From assembly GCF_012524205.1 (NCBI RefSeq), contig NZ_JABACI010000006.1, forward strand, positions 62,001 through 126,000: a DNA stretch of 64,000 bases, in the 5' to 3' direction. Each line of letters opens with the position of its first letter. Positions within the stretch are counted from its first letter, which is position 1. The stretch is from Microbacterium salsuginis. Lineage in GTDB: Bacteria > Actinomycetota > Actinomycetes > Actinomycetales > Microbacteriaceae. The notes under the pieces are model-generated. The model searched no databases, was not told where the DNA came from, and saw only the letters and a program-made list of their open reading frames with translations. Positions 56,898-64,000 of this stretch are shown here, piece by piece. The position numbers and the translations under genes were made by a program.

Positions 56898-57791
56898 GTG
56901 CCTTCGAAACGCCGTATCCGCTGGGCCGTTCTCCCACTCGGGATCGCAACGGCTGCAGTCCTCGCCGGATGCACCCCGACGGAGTTGCACGGCTATCTTC
57001 CCGGCTTCATCGAGAGCGGCCAGCCGGCCACCGACCGCACCGACATGGTCGCGGGCCTGTGGGTGAACTCGTGGATCGTGCTCCTCGTCGTCGGCGTCAT
57101 CACGTGGGGCCTCATGGGCTGGGCGGCGATCGCGTATCGCCGCCGCAAGGGGCAGCGCGGACTCCCGGTGCAGCTGCGATACAACATGCCGATCGAGATC
57201 TTTTACACGATCGTGCCGCTGATCCTCGTGATCGGGTTCTTCGCGTTCACCGCGCGCGACCAGACGATCCTCGAGACGCAGTTCGAAGACCCCGATGTCG
57301 AGATCACCGCGATCGGCAAGCAGTGGTCGTGGGACTTCCAGTACGACGGTGAGACCGAAGAGGACACGGTCTGGACCATGGGCGTCCAGGCCCAGACGGA
57401 CGCGCAGGGCAACGTGACCAGCGAGCTGCCCACCCTCGTCCTCCCGGTCGACCAGAGCGTGAAGATCAAGCTGCAGTCGCGCGATGTCATCCACTCGTTC
57501 TGGATCATCGACTTCCTGTACAAGAAGGACATGTACATCGGCAAGGACAACTACTGGTCCTTCACGCCGACCCGAGAGGGCACGTACGCCGGCAAGTGCG
57601 CCGAGCTGTGCGGCGAGTATCACTCGATGATGCTGTTCAACGTCGAGGTCGTGAGCGCCGAAGAGTACGAGGACTACCTCGAGACTCTCCGCGACGCCGA
57701 CCAGACGGGCGACATCAACGACGCCTACGACCGTCTGCAGAACCAGCCGGGCACGGGTGGGACGCCTGAGGACGAAGAGGGAGACAACTGA
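56898..57791 (+). CDS. ctaC: Cytochrome c oxidase subunit II
   Basis: A 297-aa membrane-anchored lipoprotein carrying the CuA centre of the aa3 oxidase. A lipobox AVLAGC puts the lipidated Cys at residue 25, which fits the LspA gene upstream in the window. Two membrane helices (IVLLVVGVITWGLMGWAA and FYTIVPLILVIGFFAF) precede the cupredoxin domain with CuA ligands His199, Cys234, Glu236, Cys238, His242 and Met245, at the spacing of the family. The loop ETEEDTVWTMGVQAQTDAQG is extended as in actinobacteria that dock a tethered cytochrome cc. Confidence 0.97.
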   Translation: MPSKRRIRWAVLPLGIATAAVLAGCTPTELHGYLPGFIESGQPATDRTDMVAGLWVNSWIVLLVVGVITWGLMGWAAIAYRRRKGQRGLPVQLRYNMPIEIFYTIVPLILVIGFFAFTARDQTILETQFEDPDVEITAIGKQWSWDFQYDGETEEDTVWTMGVQAQTDAQGNVTSELPTLVLPVDQSVKIKLQSRDVIHSFWIIDFLYKKDMYIGKDNYWSFTPTREGTYAGKCAELCGEYHSMMLFNVEVVSAEEYEDYLETLRDADQTGDINDAYDRLQNQPGTGGTPEDEEGDN

Positions 57792-57793
57792 TC

Positions 57794-59557
57794 ATGGCGA
57801 CGACGCTTCCGCTCGAGGAGACGACGCAGGGTCGCCCGACCACCCTGCCGCCGCGTCAGGCCGCACTGCTCAGCGCCACGCGCGTGGAGCAGAAGGGCAA
57901 CATCATCGTCAAGTGGATCACCTCCACGGATCACAAGACGATCGGCTACCTCTACCTCATCGCATCGGTGATCTTCTTCCTGCTGGGCGGAGTGATGGCG
58001 CTCATCATCCGCGCCGAGCTCTTCGAGCCGGGCATGCAGATCGTGCCGACGAAGGAGCAGTACAACCAGCTCTTCACGATGCACGGCACGATCATGCTGC
58101 TCATGTTCGCGACCCCGCTGTTCGCGGGCTTCGCGAACGCGATCCTGCCGCTGCAGATCGGCGCTCCCGACGTCGCCTTCCCGCGTCTGAACGCGTTCGC
58201 CTTCTGGCTGTTCCTGTTCGGCTCGACGATCGCCGTCGCCGGGTTCCTGACGCCCCAGGGTGCGGCCTCGTTCGGATGGTTCGCCTATCAGCCCCTGGCG
58301 GGAGCGACCTTCTCGCCCGGCGCCGGAGGCAACCTCTGGATGCTCGGGCTCGGCATGAGCGGTTTCGGCACCATCCTCGGTGCCGTGAACTTCATCACAA
58401 CCATCATCACGATGCGCGCGCCCGGCATGACCATGTGGCGCATGCCGATCTTCTCGTGGAACACGCTGGTCACCAGCATCCTGATCCTGATGGCGTTCCC
58501 CGTGCTCGCCGCGGCGATCCTGGCGGCGGCCGCCGACCGTGTCCTCGGCGCCCACATCTACGACCCCGCCAACGGCGGTGTCCTGCTGTGGCAGCACCTG
58601 TTCTGGTTCTTCGGGCACCCGGAGGTCTACATCATCGCGCTGCCGTTCTTCGGCATCGTGTCGGAGATCTTCCCGGTGTTCAGCCGCAAGCCGATCTTCG
58701 GATACAAGACGCTCGTCTACGCGACCATCGCGATCGCGGCTCTGTCGGTCGCCGTGTGGGCTCACCACATGTACGTCACCGGCGCCGTGCTGCTGCCGTT
58801 CTTCGCGCTCATGACGATGCTGATCGCGGTGCCGACGGGTGTGAAGATCTTCAACTGGATCGGCACCATGTGGCGCGGATCGGTGACGTTCGAGACGCCT
58901 ATGGTGTTCGCCCTCGGCTTCCTGGTGTCGTTCGTCTTCGGTGGGCTCACCGGCGTCATCCTCGCTTCGCCACCGCTGGACTTCCACCTGTCGGATTCGT
59001 ACTTCGTCGTCGCGCACTTCCACTACGTCGTGTTCGGAACCGTCGTCTTCGCGATGTTCGCGGGCTTCTACTTCTGGTGGCCGAAGTGGACCGGCAAGAT
59101 GCTGAACGAGCGACTCGGGTACGTCCACTTCTGGATGCTGTTCATCGGGTTCCACATGACGTTCCTCATCCAGCACTGGCTCGGCGTGGACGGCATGGTC
59201 CGCCGGTACGCGGACTACTCGGCCGCCGACGGCTGGACGTGGCAGAACCAGGTGTCGACGATCGGCGCGATGCTGCTAGGCGCCTCGATGATCCCGTTCC
59301 TGTTCAATGTGTGGATCACGTCGCGCAAGGCGCCCAAGGTGACGGTTAACGACCCGTGGGGCTACGGCGCGTCGCTGGAATGGGCGACTTCCTGCCCGCC
59401 GCCGCGTCACAACTTCACGTCGATCCCGCGCATCCGCAGCGAGCGTCCCGCGTTCGACCTGAACCACCCGGAAGCCGGCATCCCGGTCGGCGTCGGACCG
59501 GCGAAGGACGCGCCTGAAGCCCCGGTTGCCGATCTCGCCGAGGGAGAGGTGAAGTAA
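57794..59557 (+). CDS. ctaD: Cytochrome c oxidase subunit I
   Basis: A 587-aa twelve-helix proton-pumping subunit with heme a, heme a3 and CuB. Seen: MHGTIMLLMFATP (heme a His), the CuB and crosslinked Tyr region WFFGHPEVYIIALPFFGIV (A1-type, with the Glu), AHHMYVTG, and heme ligands in VVAHFHYVVFGTVVFAMF. It follows ctaC after two bases and leads straight into ctaF, whose GTG abuts its stop. In mycobacteria ctaD lies elsewhere; here the operon is compact. Confidence 0.97.
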   Translation: MATTLPLEETTQGRPTTLPPRQAALLSATRVEQKGNIIVKWITSTDHKTIGYLYLIASVIFFLLGGVMALIIRAELFEPGMQIVPTKEQYNQLFTMHGTIMLLMFATPLFAGFANAILPLQIGAPDVAFPRLNAFAFWLFLFGSTIAVAGFLTPQGAASFGWFAYQPLAGATFSPGAGGNLWMLGLGMSGFGTILGAVNFITTIITMRAPGMTMWRMPIFSWNTLVTSILILMAFPVLAAAILAAAADRVLGAHIYDPANGGVLLWQHLFWFFGHPEVYIIALPFFGIVSEIFPVFSRKPIFGYKTLVYATIAIAALSVAVWAHHMYVTGAVLLPFFALMTMLIAVPTGVKIFNWIGTMWRGSVTFETPMVFALGFLVSFVFGGLTGVILASPPLDFHLSDSYFVVAHFHYVVFGTVVFAMFAGFYFWWPKWTGKMLNERLGYVHFWMLFIGFHMTFLIQHWLGVDGMVRRYADYSAADGWTWQNQVSTIGAMLLGASMIPFLFNVWITSRKAPKVTVNDPWGYGASLEWATSCPPPRHNFTSIPRIRSERPAFDLNHPEAGIPVGVGPAKDAPEAPVADLAEGEVK

Positions 59558-60022
59558 GTGCGCACCAACGCCGGACTGTGGTGGCTCCTCGCCGCCTTCT
59601 TCTTCCTGGTGGCCGTCCTGTACACCGGCTGGAACCTGATCTCGCACTGGGACACCAACGCCACCGGCGGCCAGTCCTACTGGGAGACGGTCACGCTCTC
59701 GATCGAATGGGTCGGCAGTGTCGCACTGCTGTTCACCGCCTTCATGGGCGCCCTGATCGCGTTCTACATCGGCAAGGTGCACAAGGCGCAGGGCGGTGAG
59801 CTGCCCGAGGACATCCTCACGGCCGACATCGATGACGGCGACCCCGAACTGGGTGAGTTCAGCCCGTGGTCGTGGTGGCCGATCGTCCTCGCGTTCTCGG
59901 CGGCCCTGGCAATGATCGGGCTCGCGGTCGGCACGTGGCTGATGCCGATCGGCTTCGCGGTGTTCGTCGTCGCGATCGTCGGCTGGGTGTACGAGTACTA
60001 CCGCGGCTACTTTGCACGCTGA
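59558..60022 (+). CDS. ctaF: Actinobacterial cytochrome c oxidase subunit IV
   Basis: A 154-aa membrane protein specific to actinobacterial aa3 oxidases and part of the bcc-aa3 supercomplex. Around four helices (LWWLLAAFFFLVAVLYTGWN, WVGSVALLFTAFMGALIAFY, WPIVLAFSAALAMIGLAVGT, WLMPIGFAVFVVAIVGWVYE) and the loop PEDILTADIDDGDPELGEFS. GTG 59558 follows the ctaD TAA directly; GGGAGAGGTGAA upstream is the ribosome-binding site. After its stop a 16-bp hairpin could end the operon. Confidence 0.95.
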   Translation: MRTNAGLWWLLAAFFFLVAVLYTGWNLISHWDTNATGGQSYWETVTLSIEWVGSVALLFTAFMGALIAFYIGKVHKAQGGELPEDILTADIDDGDPELGEFSPWSWWPIVLAFSAALAMIGLAVGTWLMPIGFAVFVVAIVGWVYEYYRGYFAR

Positions 60023-60060
60023 CCCGGCCCGCACCTGATCTCTCGGTCGTGCCGATTCAC

Positions 60061-60097
60061 CGACGTGAGGCTCCATCCCTGATGGAGCCTCACGTCG
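60061..60097. promoter_or_regulatory. 16-bp inverted repeat that buries the PP2C start codon
   Basis: Arms 60061-60076 and 60082-60097 are exact reverse complements; the loop is CCCTG. ATG 60082 is the first codon of the right arm, so in RNA the start codon would be base-paired. It could both end the ctaF transcript and control translation of the phosphatase. Confidence 0.85.
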
Positions 60098-60885
60098 TTC
60101 TGCTGTCTGCCGCCGTCTCGGACGTGGGGGCGCACCGGCTCGTCAACCAGGACGCGGCCTTCACCGCCTCGTGGGGCGTCGCCGTCGCGGACGGCGTGGG
60201 CGGAGGACCGGCCGGCGACCTCGCGTCCGCCGCCTTCGTGCACAGGCTCGCCGCCGGACGCCCGACGGGGCTCGAGACCGAGCAGTTGGCGGCGAGCGTG
60301 CGCGCCGCCAACTGGGATCTGCGTGCGCACGTCGAGCGGGATCCGTCACTGTCGGGGATGGCCACGACCTTCACCGGGCTCTTCGTATCGGGAGCCGGAG
60401 CGCTGCTGCTCGCGCACACCGGCGATTCGCGCGCCTACCGCCTGCGGGACGGCATTCTGACCCGACAGACCCGAGACGACTCCCTGGTTCAGGCTCTGGT
60501 CGACAGGGGGATCGTGGCGGAAGAGGATGCGGCATCCCATCCTCGCCGGAACGTGATCACCGCGTCGCTGAGCGGTGCCGAGCGCGATGCACCCGCGATC
60601 GTCGAGCTCGAGCCGCGCCCGGGCGACCGCTGGCTGCTGTGCAGCGACGGCCTGTCGGACTACGTGCCGGATGCCGAGATCCTGACTCTCGTGACGGCTC
60701 ACGCTCGTGCGGAGGATGCCGCGCGTGCCTGCGTCGATCGCGCGCTGGAGGCCGGCACCTTCGACAATGTCACGGTGGTCATCGCCGACGTCATCCCGGG
60801 GCAGCTCGCCGAGGGCATCTCGGCGGAGCCCTCGTTCTACGGGTCGGCGACGGATCGATTCATGGAGGGGCTCGAATCCGCCTGA
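60082..60885 (+). CDS. PP2C-type serine/threonine phosphatase
   Basis: A 267-aa cytoplasmic phosphatase with the metal-binding Asps of the PPM family: Asp24 in RLVNQDAAF, Asp37 in VAVADGVGGGPAGD, LLLAHTGDSRAYRLRDG, LLCSDGLSDYVPDAEI and FDNVTVVIADV. No membrane segment, unlike PstP, so this is a second soluble PP2C and could oppose PknL-type kinases. Start ATG 60082 is inside a perfect hairpin with no clear ribosome-binding site; a GTG at 60048 in frame would add 11 residues. The ATG is preferred because it gives the usual short lead to the NQDA motif. Confidence 0.9.
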   Translation: MEPHVVLLSAAVSDVGAHRLVNQDAAFTASWGVAVADGVGGGPAGDLASAAFVHRLAAGRPTGLETEQLAASVRAANWDLRAHVERDPSLSGMATTFTGLFVSGAGALLLAHTGDSRAYRLRDGILTRQTRDDSLVQALVDRGIVAEEDAASHPRRNVITASLSGAERDAPAIVELEPRPGDRWLLCSDGLSDYVPDAEILTLVTAHARAEDAARACVDRALEAGTFDNVTVVIADVIPGQLAEGISAEPSFYGSATDRFMEGLESA

Positions 60886-60892
60886 GCGGCGC

Positions 60893-61312
60893 TCAGACGC
60901 CCGCTGGCGCCCGCACGACCATGACCTGGGGGTCGAACACCCGGGGGAGTGCGCCGCCGTCGTTCTCCGTCGGCTGACCCTCGCGGACCCAGTACTCGTA
61001 GCCGCCGATCATCTCCCGGACGGCATAGCCGAGCTTCGCGAACTCCAGCGCGCCCTTCGCGCCGGCGTTGCAGCCCGGACTCCAGCAGTACACCACGACG
61101 GGCGTCGCGCGATCGATCTCAGATGCCGCGCGATCCGCGATCTCGCGGTACGGGATGTGGACTGCGCCCGGGATGCGCCCCTGCGCCCACGCCTCGTCGC
61201 CGCGCACGTCGACGAGCACGAACTCCTCGCCGGCCTTCTGCGCCGCGTACACGTCCGAGGCATCCGTCTCGAGGGCGAGTTTCGTGGAGAAGTACGTCAG
61301 TGCATCAGTCAT
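60893..61312 (-). CDS. Rhodanese-like domain protein
   Basis: A 139-aa single-domain sulfurtransferase fold. Seen: DVYAAQKAGEEFVLVDVRGD, GRIPGAVHIPYREIADR and the active-site loop VVVYCWSPGCNAGAKGALEF with Cys76 (and Cys81). The loop has an extra Cys and no Arg after the catalytic Cys, so it differs from canonical CRxGxR rhodaneses. ATG 61312 lies six bases after TAGGGT. Convergent with the PP2C gene. Substrate unknown. Confidence 0.9.
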   Translation of the reverse strand: MTDALTYFSTKLALETDASDVYAAQKAGEEFVLVDVRGDEAWAQGRIPGAVHIPYREIADRAASEIDRATPVVVYCWSPGCNAGAKGALEFAKLGYAVREMIGGYEYWVREGQPTENDGGALPRVFDPQVMVVRAPAGV

Positions 61313-61318
61313 GTCTTC

Positions 61319-61324
61319 ACCCTA
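61319..61324 (-). promoter_or_regulatory. Leaderless -10 of the rhodanese gene
   Basis: Minus-strand TAGGGT six bases before ATG 61312. Confidence 0.45.
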
Positions 61325-61415
61325 CGGACGACGAGAACCGTCCTCGGTGGCCGGCGCCGACATCGGTCGGCGGAATCCTGCCGTTTCGTCGCGGTTCCGC
61401 GGTCCCGGAACGAGT

Positions 61416-61452
61416 GATGCCCGGCACGACCGATGGGGTCGTGCCGGGCATC
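61416..61452 (-). terminator. Hairpin terminator after qcrB
   Basis: A 16-bp perfect stem (61416-61431 with 61437-61452) and five-base loop immediately downstream of the qcrB stop on the minus strand. Confidence 0.8.
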
Positions 61453-61473
61453 CGGCGCGTTCGACGGTGCGTC

Positions 61474-63336
61474 CTACGCGCCGGACTCCTTGTCGCGGTT
61501 GCGCGGCGACTTGGTGCCGGGCTCTGCTTCGGGGACGATCACATTCGAGGGGCGCACGGCCGTCTCGGAGTTGCGCCCGTCGTCGATCGGCGTGTGAGGA
61601 GCATCCGGGACACCGGCGCGCTCATGTGCACCTTGCAGCTCGGCATCCTCCTCGGCGGCGATGTGATCAAGCGAGTGGTGTTGGTGTGCCAGCGCCGCGT
61701 CGAGTTCGCTCTGCGTGACGGGGGAGAGGCGGTCCTCGAAGAACCAGCGCGAGATCGACGCGCGCAGGTTCTCGTGCCACGGGATGCGTCCCTTGGCGTT
61801 GGGGCGCACGACGAGCGGCTCGTAGATCTCGTGATCGACCAGCTTGTAGCGGTCGTACTCGTCGACCGGCTGATGGACCTCGATGTACTCGCCGCCGGGA
61901 AGGCGGACGATACGGCCAGACTCGTAGCCGTGCAGCGCGATCTCGCGGTCCTTCTTCTGCAGCGCGAGACAGATGCGCTTGGTCACGAAGTAGGCGATGA
62001 TCGGGCCGACGATGAGCAGCGCCTGGAGGGTGTGGATGACGCCCTCCATCGTGAGCCAGAAGTGCGTCGCGATGATGTCGGAGGATGCCGCAGCCCACAT
62101 GACCGCGTACACGGTGACGCCGGCGGCGCCGATCGCGGTGCGCGTCGCGGCGTTGCGCGGGCGCTGGGCGATGTGGTGCTCGCGCTTGTCACCGGTGACC
62201 CACGCCTCGATGAAGGGGTAGATCAGCACGAGGACGAGGAACACGCCGATCACGCCGAGCGGCACGAGGATGTTGAACGACCACGTGCGGTCCAGGAAGA
62301 CGAACTCCCAGCCCGGCGGGATGAGGCGGAGCATGCCGTCGGCGAAGCCGATGTACCAGTCAGGCTGCGTACCGGCCGACACCGGCGACGGGTCGTAGGG
62401 GCCGTAGTTCCAGATCGGGTTGATCGTGAACAGCGATGCGATCAGCACGATCACACCGAACGTGATGAAGAGGAACCCGCCCATCTTGGACATGTAGACC
62501 GGCATCATCGGGTAGCCCACGACGTTGCTGTTCGAGCGCGCCGGTCCCGCGAACTGCGTGTGCTTGTTGATGACCATGAGCATCAGGTGCAGTACGAGCA
62601 GCGCCACGAGGATGGCCGGCAGCAGCAGGATGTGCAGCGTGTACAGGCGTCCTACGATCGCGGTGCCCGGGAACTCGCCGCCGAACAGCAGGAACGAGGT
62701 CCATGTGCCGATCAGCGGGATGCCCTTGACCATGCCGTCGATGATGCGCAGGCCGTTGCCCGAGAGGACGTCGTCGGGCAGCGAGTAGCCGGTGAATCCC
62801 TCGGCCATCGCCAGGATGAACAGGATGAAGCCGATCACCCAGTTGAGCTCGCGAGGCTTGCGGAACGCACCGGTGAAGAAGATGCGGAGCATGTGCACGC
62901 CGATGCCGGCGACGAACACGAGCGCGGCCCAGTGGTGGATCTGACGGACCAGAAGGCCACCGCGGATGTCGAACGAGATCTCGAGGGTCGAGGCCATCGC
63001 GGCGGACATCTCGATGCCGCGCATCGGGAGGAAGGCGCCGGTGTAGTGGGTCTCGACCATCGACGCCTGGAAGAAGAACGTCAGGAACGTGCCCGACAGG
63101 AGCACGACGACGAAGCTCCACAGGGCGATCTCGCCCAGCATGAACGACCAGTGGTCGGGGAAGATCTTGCGGCCGAGCTCCTTGACGAAGCCCGAGAGGC
63201 TCGTGCGCTCGTCGATGTAGTTGGCGGTGGCGCCGATGAAGCGGCCGCCGAGCGGCTTGTCACGTGCCGGGAGCGGCCCGTCGGAGACGGCCGGCTCCCG
63301 AGTGACGTTCTCGGTGGGGTGAGTGGCGGTACTCAA
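61474..63336 (-). CDS. qcrB: Menaquinol:cytochrome c reductase cytochrome b subunit
   Basis: A 620-aa membrane subunit with the two b hemes and quinone sites of the bcc complex. Seen: an N-terminal SFMLGEIALWSF helix block, HHWAALVFVAGIGVHMLRIF (heme His), a GYSLPDDVLSGNG loop (Qo side), LHILLLPAILVALLVLHLML (second heme His pair), KRICLALQKKDREIALHG and a long charged C-terminal tail of about 110 residues, the actinobacterial extension absent from mitochondrial cytochrome b. Its TTG start overlaps the qcrA stop by two bases (TTGA). Target family of Q203-type inhibitors. Confidence 0.96.
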   Translation of the reverse strand: MSTATHPTENVTREPAVSDGPLPARDKPLGGRFIGATANYIDERTSLSGFVKELGRKIFPDHWSFMLGEIALWSFVVVLLSGTFLTFFFQASMVETHYTGAFLPMRGIEMSAAMASTLEISFDIRGGLLVRQIHHWAALVFVAGIGVHMLRIFFTGAFRKPRELNWVIGFILFILAMAEGFTGYSLPDDVLSGNGLRIIDGMVKGIPLIGTWTSFLLFGGEFPGTAIVGRLYTLHILLLPAILVALLVLHLMLMVINKHTQFAGPARSNSNVVGYPMMPVYMSKMGGFLFITFGVIVLIASLFTINPIWNYGPYDPSPVSAGTQPDWYIGFADGMLRLIPPGWEFVFLDRTWSFNILVPLGVIGVFLVLVLIYPFIEAWVTGDKREHHIAQRPRNAATRTAIGAAGVTVYAVMWAAASSDIIATHFWLTMEGVIHTLQALLIVGPIIAYFVTKRICLALQKKDREIALHGYESGRIVRLPGGEYIEVHQPVDEYDRYKLVDHEIYEPLVVRPNAKGRIPWHENLRASISRWFFEDRLSPVTQSELDAALAHQHHSLDHIAAEEDAELQGAHERAGVPDAPHTPIDDGRNSETAVRPSNVIVPEAEPGTKSPRNRDKESGA

Positions 63337-64000
63337 TGACGCTCCCAGAAGCTCGGGCCGACGGGTTCGGTGAAGTCGCTGCGCGCGACGAGGTACCCCT
63401 CATCATCGACGGTGATGGGCAGCTGCGGCAGCGGACGGGCGGCAGGTCCGAAGATGACCTTCGCGTGGTCGGTCACATCGAACTGCGACTGGTGGCAGGG
63501 GCACAGCAGGTGGTGCGTCTGCTGCTCGTAGAGAGCGACCGGGCAGCCGACATGCGTGCACACCTTGGAGTACGCGACGATGCCGTTGTACGACCACTCC
63601 TTGCGCTCCTCCGACTCGGTGAGCTGCTCCGGGAGCAGGCGCACCAGGAGGACGATGGCCTTGGCCTTCTCTTCCAGGTAGCCGTCGTGGTGCGAGAGGG
63701 CCGCAAGCTCCTCGGGGATGACGTGCACGGCCGAGCCGAGGGTCAGGTCGGCGGCGCGGATGGGCTCGCCGCTCGGGTCATGCGCCAGGCGCATGCCCTC
63801 CTTCCACATCGTGTGCTCGAGGAGCGCGACCGGGTCTCCGGCGTTGGGGTGCTCGGGCGAGCTGAACGGCGCCAGGCCGCGGAACAGCACGATGCCCGGG
63901 GCGATCGAGGCGACCAGCGCCGCGATCATCGAGTTGCGGATCAGCACGCGGCGGCCGAAGCCGGACTCGGCGTCGGCATCGGCGAAGGCCTTGATCGCGG
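63333..64000 (-). CDS. qcrA: Rieske iron-sulfur subunit of the bcc complex, C-terminal part, cut by window edge
   Basis: The last 221 residues are in the window; the N-terminus lies past 64000. The Rieske cluster ligands are present in CTHVGCPVALYEQ and CPCHQSQFDV (two Cys and two His), and the C-terminal helix-strand part ends in VGPSFWERH. A membrane segment is visible (SMIAALVASIAPGIVLFRG). It is translationally coupled to qcrB. In actinobacteria qcrC and ctaE normally lie upstream, so they are expected just outside the right edge. Confidence 0.95.
   Translation of the reverse strand, partial: AIKAFADADAESGFGRRVLIRNSMIAALVASIAPGIVLFRGLAPFSSPEHPNAGDPVALLEHTMWKEGMRLAHDPSGEPIRAADLTLGSAVHVIPEELAALSHHDGYLEEKAKAIVLLVRLLPEQLTESEERKEWSYNGIVAYSKVCTHVGCPVALYEQQTHHLLCPCHQSQFDVTDHAKVIFGPAARPLPQLPITVDDEGYLVARSDFTEPVGPSFWERH

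Noticed and set aside
1..64000. CRISPR array, tRNA or rRNA gene, prophage or insertion sequence.
   Set aside because: No regularly spaced repeats, cloverleaf-like segments, transposase, integrase or phage structural genes were recognised on either strand.

Overview
The window is a chromosomal segment of a high-GC Gram-positive actinobacterium, most likely a Microbacteriaceae member (Microbacterium-like). This rests on base composition, on the gene families present (GarA/FtsR, PknL with PASTA repeats, an Rv2175c-type protein, Wag31-type DivIVA, CtaF, DUF3040 and DUF3043 proteins) and on gene order that follows the Mycobacterium tuberculosis Rv2145c-Rv2204c region in many places. The species assignment is inference; no rRNA or tRNA gene is present. 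Genes are tightly packed and almost all are housekeeping. I see no phage, insertion sequence, CRISPR array or tRNA gene, and no gene-free stretch longer than about 200 bases.

Layout. 1-5.2 kb: 5' part of a glycogen/alpha-glucan phosphorylase under a LacI-type operator, a small unknown protein, a CYTH protein, dihydrolipoyl dehydrogenase, a divergent copper pair (CopC-like protein and a Met/Cys-rich copper-storage-type protein) and a small unknown protein. 5.3-7.2 kb: garA, ftsR and a second MerR-type regulator. 7.2-15.3 kb: a transsulfuration-type PLP enzyme, pyruvate carboxylase flanked by two ParA/MinD-type ATPases, and peptide deformylase. 15.4-20.5 kb: long-chain acyl-CoA synthetase, ROK sugar kinase, PlsC-type acyltransferase, class II DAHP synthase. 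20.6-26 kb: PknL-type kinase with four PASTA repeats, a LysM muralytic protein, the Rv2175c-type DNA-binding protein, a polyprenyl diphosphate synthase and a DUF3040 membrane protein.

26-43 kb is the division and cell-wall (dcw) cluster: mraZ, rsmH, ftsL-like, ftsI, murF, mraY, murD, ftsW, murG, (reverse gntR), murC, ftsQ, ftsZ, yggS, sepF, yggT, divIVA. murE is absent from its usual place between ftsI and murF. 43-54 kb: lspA, an RluA-family pseudouridine synthase, a Nudix/GNAT/DinB accessory trio, dnaE, an unknown membrane protein, hisD, nrdR, pyrD. 54-64 kb: a DUF3043 protein, an M20 dipeptidase and the respiratory block: ErpA-type iron-sulfur carrier, ctaC-ctaD-ctaF (aa3 oxidase), a PP2C phosphatase, a rhodanese, then qcrB and the truncated qcrA of the bcc complex on the opposite strand.

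Two regulatory patterns stand out. Many start codons lie only 6-7 bases after a TANNNT -10 hexamer (often TAGGCT, TAGACT or TAGCCT), which predicts leaderless mRNAs for genes including glgP, aroG, pknL, dnaE, hisD and pyrD. In at least six places the stop codon of one gene is the first three bases of the -10 hexamer of the next. Two long near-perfect palindromes of unknown function sit in divergent intergenic regions, and a 16-bp inverted repeat buries the start codon of the PP2C gene.
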